Assembly: GCA_044233745.1 (NCBI GenBank)
Contig: JBIIJN010000061.1
Coordinates: forward strand, 1 to 16,474
Length of the DNA: 16,474 bases
Direction: 5' to 3'
Origin: UBA6165 sp044233745
GTDB taxonomy: Bacteria; Bacteroidota; Bacteroidia; Flavobacteriales_D; Crocinitomicaceae
The notes beneath the pieces are model-generated. The model was not told the DNA's origin, ran no database searches, and saw only the letters and a program-made list of their open reading frames with translations. The position numbers and the translations under genes are program-made. This document shows positions 12,798 to 16,474 of this stretch, in pieces. The number at the start of each line of letters is the position of its first letter. Within the stretch, counting starts at the first letter, position 1.

Positions 12798-14222
12798 ATG
12801 ACAAAACGGTATATCTTTTTATTGTGTTTACTTGTGTCATCACAGGTGTTTGCGGCTCGTTCGCTCAGAATTGTGGTAGACGCCAAACAATTTTATGCGC
12901 CCGATCAAGGTCAGTATATTGAGGTTTATATGCAGTTTTTGGCCAACAGCATGCACTTTACTGGCGATTCTATTTCAGGTATTCGCGCTGCGATTTCTAC
13001 ACAAATCATTATTTCTCAAAACGATGAGGTGGTGAAATTTGATAAGTATAAAGTGGAAACAGCGGTTGCCAAGGATGGGTTTTTAGACGATGTTTACAGC
13101 TTGAAACGCTTTGTTTTGTTGCCCGGTGACTACAATATCGAGTATGAATTTGTGGACATGAACAACCCCAGAGACACCATTCAATTTGTGCAAGACATTG
13201 AGGTGTATGATTGGAGAAAGGCTCCGTTCTTCTCTGATATTCAATTGGTTGAAAGTTTGCGCAAGTCAAATGAAAACAAGATTTTTGTGAAGAGTGGTTA
13301 TGAAATGATTCCGCGCTTGATTCCCTATTACAACGTAGAATCGGAAAGATTAATTGCTTACGTGGAATTGTACAATGCCCATCTTTATAAGGACTTGCCC
13401 AAATTCGCCATTCGCTATTATTTGCGCGACAATTTCAACGGTCGCCGCATGGACGATTATGCCGTGACCAAAGTTTATAGTTCTGTTCCTGTTTTGCCTC
13501 TAATCGTGAATTTGAACATTGCTGAGTTGCGCAGTGGAAGCTATACTTTTGTGATCGAATTTCTGGATAATGAAGAAGTGGTTTTGAAGCAACGTGAATT
13601 GCAATTCGACCGATTCAATCCAAGTTTTGAGGATGTGGCAGTTGATTTTTCTCAAACCATTGTGGACCCAAGATTTTTCGAGGTTTTACCCGACGATTCG
13701 CTCTTTTATTTCTTGGAAAGTTTAACACCTATTTCGAGTCAAGCCGACATCTCGCAGATTTACAAACTCATAGCCACAAAAGACTTGGAATTGGCTAAAA
13801 AGTACTTCCAAGCCTATTGGATTCGAACGGATGCAAAACAGCCTACAGATGCTTGGATCAAGTATAAAAAGCTTGTGGTTCAAGTACAACAAGAATACGG
13901 CACCGGTTTATTTCCAGGATTTCGCTCAGACCGCGGTAGGGTATTCTTGAAATACGGTCCGCCAAATGCAAAAATTCAGCGCCCCAACGAGCCAGAGGAA
14001 TATCCTTACGAGATTTGGCAGTACTACAAAATCGAAAATTTCTCGAATCGTCGATTTGTATTCTATAATCCTTCTATGGTTGGAAACGAATATGTTTTAC
14101 TTCATTCTGATATGCCTGGTGAACTTTTCAATAACCGTTGGAACTTGGATTTGTCGCGAACAGGAGGCACAGTTCGAACTCGAATCAACGACGAAGGAAT
14201 TCTTAATGGTGGTCGTCCATAA
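12798..14222 (+). CDS. Secreted GWxTD-domain protein
   Basis: 474 residues from the ATG at 12798. An upstream in-frame ATG (12738) would bury the signal peptide behind 20 residues. MTKRYIFLLCLLVSSQVFA is a classical signal peptide with likely cleavage after VFA. A beta-rich region follows (about 20-320). The C-terminal third is the GWxTD domain typical of Bacteroidota and related phyla: the region around YWIRTD (340-345), then FRSDRGRVFLKYGPPN, EEYPYEIWQYYKIEN and RRFVFYNPSMVGNEYVLLHSD. There is no lipoprotein cysteine and no T9SS tail, so it is probably periplasmic or outer-membrane associated. The molecular function of the domain is not known to me. The Na/Pi-cotransporter-family gene starts 93 bases later with its own promoter-like element. 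Confidence 0.85.
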   Translation: MTKRYIFLLCLLVSSQVFAARSLRIVVDAKQFYAPDQGQYIEVYMQFLANSMHFTGDSISGIRAAISTQIIISQNDEVVKFDKYKVETAVAKDGFLDDVYSLKRFVLLPGDYNIEYEFVDMNNPRDTIQFVQDIEVYDWRKAPFFSDIQLVESLRKSNENKIFVKSGYEMIPRLIPYYNVESERLIAYVELYNAHLYKDLPKFAIRYYLRDNFNGRRMDDYAVTKVYSSVPVLPLIVNLNIAELRSGSYTFVIEFLDNEEVVLKQRELQFDRFNPSFEDVAVDFSQTIVDPRFFEVLPDDSLFYFLESLTPISSQADISQIYKLIATKDLELAKKYFQAYWIRTDAKQPTDAWIKYKKLVVQVQQEYGTGLFPGFRSDRGRVFLKYGPPNAKIQRPNEPEEYPYEIWQYYKIENFSNRRFVFYNPSMVGNEYVLLHSDMPGELFNNRWNLDLSRTGGTVRTRINDEGILNGGRP

Positions 14223-14285
14223 AAATTCATCATTTACTTAACTTTAACTTAATATTGAAACACCCCACGGGTTAAAGCAATACAA

Positions 14286-14293
14286 TACTTTTG
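14286..14293 (+). promoter_or_regulatory. -7 promoter element of the Na/Pi cotransporter-family gene
   Basis: TACTTTTG followed by C is an exact TAnnTTTG, the same octamer as before pyrE. It lies 22 bases upstream of the ATG at 14316. The nearest TTG (14255-14257) is 28 bases away, longer than the usual spacing. Confidence 0.6.
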
Positions 14294-14315
14294 CCGAAAT
14301 TCTAAAGAGTCGGTA

Positions 14316-16474
14316 ATGGCAACGTTTTATAAAATAGTAGTCGCAATCTGTATTGCATTTTTTGTTTCAAACAATACGGTTGGTGCGCAAACCATTAATC
14401 CCAAGCAGTTTAAAACGGATTTTTACCTCAATGGTTTAAAAATCACTTACCAAGGTGCTACTGAAATCGCTAATTATAAGGCGCTTGTTGAGTATGCCAT
14501 TAAGCCTGCGGATGGTTCTTTGTTGAAGCCAGAATGGGAGTTATCGGAGGGAATTCAATTTACAGGAAGAGACGTTATTTTTGTTGACGAGTTCAAGCTC
14601 AATACGGATTATCTGTATAGAATTGGATTGGTAGGCGCAGACATGGGCGCTGAAATTGACCCGGCAAAAGTGACTTGGATTACGGATATTAAAGACTTTC
14701 ACTCGAAATCGGTTATAGAAAACATTTTCATTTCGCCTAAAGAGACCAAAATTCAGGTTGCTTGGACAGTAGATTACACCTTGCTTTCGGATTTGTCGAA
14801 TTATGGTATTGTGGTTTGTCACAACACCGCACTCGATGAAAAACGTAAAGAGAAGAAATTGTCCGCAAAAGATTGGGTGAAATCAGAAGTTTTGCCAATC
14901 AGCACAATGAATTATGAAATTACGGGACTTGCTGATAATGAAAACTATGTAGTTAAAGTTGGAATCGTCAATAAAGATACAGGAAAAGAATGGTTTGCTC
15001 CAAAACAAGCAACTGAAACTGAAAGAGCTTGGGGGATTGTTAAGTTCCTCATTTTGATGGGTTCCTTAGGTCTTTTCATTTACGGAATGAAGGTGATGTC
15101 TGACGGTTTGCAGCAAGCAGCCGGCAGTAAACTCAGAACCTGGTTGCGTTCCATAACCTCCAATCGATTTAAAGGCGTACTTGCTGGATTGGGAATCACT
15201 TCTTTGGTTCAAAGTTCTTCCGTTACTACGGTGATGGTGGTTAGTTTTGTAAATGCGGGTCTTTTAACTTTGCGTGAGTCAATTGGTGTATTGCTCGGTG
15301 CTAACATCGGTACGACGGTTACTGCATGGTTGGTGTTGTTGGTTGGTTTTAAAGTTAATATCGACAGTTACGCCCTTGTATTTATTGCCCTAATTTTCCC
15401 ACTTCTTTTTATCTCCAAAGGAAAATCGAAGGCGATATCAATGTCGGTTATGGGTTTTGCTCTTTTGTTCATGGGCTTGGGCTTTTTGAAGGCTTCTGTT
15501 CCTGAGTTGGATGTTGATTCAAGCGTAGTTCAATTCTTCATGAAATACAAAGAACCAACGGTACTTAATCGTTTGATGTTTGTATTCGTTGGTACGATTA
15601 TTACAATCATTATTCAGTCTTCGTCTGCTGCAATGACGCTAACCATGGCTTTAGTAGCCAAGGGAATTATACCTTTTGAAATCGCAGCAGCCATAATTCT
15701 TGGTGAGAATATTGGAACTACTGTTACAGCAGCATTGGCAGCAACAGTGGGCAATGTTTTTTCCAAACGAGCAGCACGCGTGCATTTAATTTTTAATGTA
15801 ATCGGGGTGATTTGGGCTTTGATTATTTTCCCATATTTCTTAGACTTTGTTGGATTGTTAACAGAGTTGTTATTCGGAAATCCTTGGAACCCTAGAGATC
15901 CGAATATGGCAAATGAAGGTTTGGCTATTATGCACAGTGCGTTCAATATTCTAAATGTTTTATTGCTGATTTGGTTTGTGCCACAATTGCAACGCTTGGC
16001 TGAGCTTACTGTTCCTTCTAAAGGTGGTTCAGACGAAGAATTTAGATTGGAGTTTATCGGTGGAAATGTTGTAGCCGCGGATATTTCAATTTTCGAAGCC
16101 AAGAAAGAAACCCAAAAATATGGCGAAATTACTGCTCGTATGAATGGTTTTATGAAGAAAATGCTGACTTCAAAAGACAAGCGCGAATTCAAAAAAATGA
16201 TCGAACGTATTGAAAAATACGAACAAATCACGGACCGCTATGAAATTGAAATTGCAGATTTCTTGAGCAAAGTTACATCAGGCAGTATGTCCGATAAAAA
16301 TTCTGAAGAAGTGCGTGCTTTGAATAGTATTGCCAACGATTTGGAGCGCATTGGAGACATTTATTATCAGATGTCATTGAATGTGGCCCGTAAGGATGAA
16401 GAGAAAATATGGTTCTCACCACAGCAGCGAGATGGTTTGCTTGAAATGTCTGGCTTGGTTGAAAAAGCCTTCGT
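14316..16474 (+). CDS. Na/Pi-cotransporter family protein with secreted N-terminal domain and PhoU-like tail (3' truncated)
   Basis: The frame is open from 14316 to the window edge (719 codons so far). Residues 1-24 (MATFYKIVVAICIAFFVSNNTVGA) form a signal peptide. Residues 25-235 are a non-membrane, beta-rich region resembling fibronectin-type modules (for example NYEITGLADNENYVVKVGIVN). From 240 the PNaS/NptA membrane domain begins, with the family's duplicated signature: QSSSVTT (299-305) with GANIGTT (328-334), and QSSSAAMT (434-441) with GENIGTT (463-469). After about 600 a charged helical region (EITARMNGFMKKML...EEVRALNSIANDLERIGDIYY) resembles the PhoU-like domain at the end of many such transporters. 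It probably imports phosphate with sodium, or another anion. The periplasmic N-terminal domain is unusual for the family. Confidence 0.85.
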   Translation, partial: MATFYKIVVAICIAFFVSNNTVGAQTINPKQFKTDFYLNGLKITYQGATEIANYKALVEYAIKPADGSLLKPEWELSEGIQFTGRDVIFVDEFKLNTDYLYRIGLVGADMGAEIDPAKVTWITDIKDFHSKSVIENIFISPKETKIQVAWTVDYTLLSDLSNYGIVVCHNTALDEKRKEKKLSAKDWVKSEVLPISTMNYEITGLADNENYVVKVGIVNKDTGKEWFAPKQATETERAWGIVKFLILMGSLGLFIYGMKVMSDGLQQAAGSKLRTWLRSITSNRFKGVLAGLGITSLVQSSSVTTVMVVSFVNAGLLTLRESIGVLLGANIGTTVTAWLVLLVGFKVNIDSYALVFIALIFPLLFISKGKSKAISMSVMGFALLFMGLGFLKASVPELDVDSSVVQFFMKYKEPTVLNRLMFVFVGTIITIIIQSSSAAMTLTMALVAKGIIPFEIAAAIILGENIGTTVTAALAATVGNVFSKRAARVHLIFNVIGVIWALIIFPYFLDFVGLLTELLFGNPWNPRDPNMANEGLAIMHSAFNILNVLLLIWFVPQLQRLAELTVPSKGGSDEEFRLEFIGGNVVAADISIFEAKKETQKYGEITARMNGFMKKMLTSKDKREFKKMIERIEKYEQITDRYEIEIADFLSKVTSGSMSDKNSEEVRALNSIANDLERIGDIYYQMSLNVARKDEEKIWFSPQQRDGLLEMSGLVEKAF

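Overview
The window comes from a Bacteroidota genome, most likely of the Flavobacteriales/Cytophaga group. The evidence is a type IX secretion C-terminal sorting domain at the left end, several promoters with the Bacteroidota -7 element TAnnTTTG, A-rich leaders in place of clear Shine-Dalgarno sites, a GWxTD-domain protein, and the proteins' close resemblance to that phylum. Nearly all of it is ordinary chromosomal core. No tRNA, rRNA, CRISPR array, phage or complete insertion sequence was seen.

Layout. 2-622 (+) is the C-terminal end of a secreted Ig-like repeat protein carrying a T9SS sorting tail. After a 378-base convergent gap comes pyrE followed by an SRPBCC protein (- strand, 2054-1001). 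pyrE is divergent from a Nudix hydrolase (+) that starts at 2053, so the two start codons overlap in one CATG. The Nudix gene overlaps a membrane acyltransferase (2645-3811). That gene converges, 18 bases apart, on a DUF1295 membrane enzyme (4756-3830, -). 4805-5410 is non-housekeeping DNA holding a repeat element with a tiny coiled-coil/membrane-anchor gene.

The - strand cluster 8802-5411 runs from a serine-palmitoyltransferase-like enzyme to serC and serA: two enzymes that make L-serine behind one that probably condenses serine with an acyl thioester. A conserved protein of unknown function (9370-8969, -) is divergent from groES-groEL (9518-11453, +), which ends in a clear terminator. fabG-like (11800-12546), a secreted GWxTD protein (12798-14222) and a Na/Pi-cotransporter family protein (14316 to the window end, 3' truncated) follow on the + strand. 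The last has an unusual secreted N-terminal domain.

The most unusual feature is a pair of dispersed imperfect palindromes, 124 and 125 bases long and about 86% identical by hand alignment, at 5161-5284 (- orientation) and 12550-12674 (+ orientation). Each lies downstream of a housekeeping gene (serA, fabG) in the sense direction. Both elements end in the same 12-base sequence, AATTGACTTGTC. In the left copy about 255 bases separate the palindrome from that end and include the small coiled-coil/TM gene. In the right copy only 6 bases separate them. This looks like an uncharacterised small repeat or mobile unit with a filled and an empty form. Other structures of note are a heptamer-repeat hairpin between spt and serC and a sigma-54-like site before groES.
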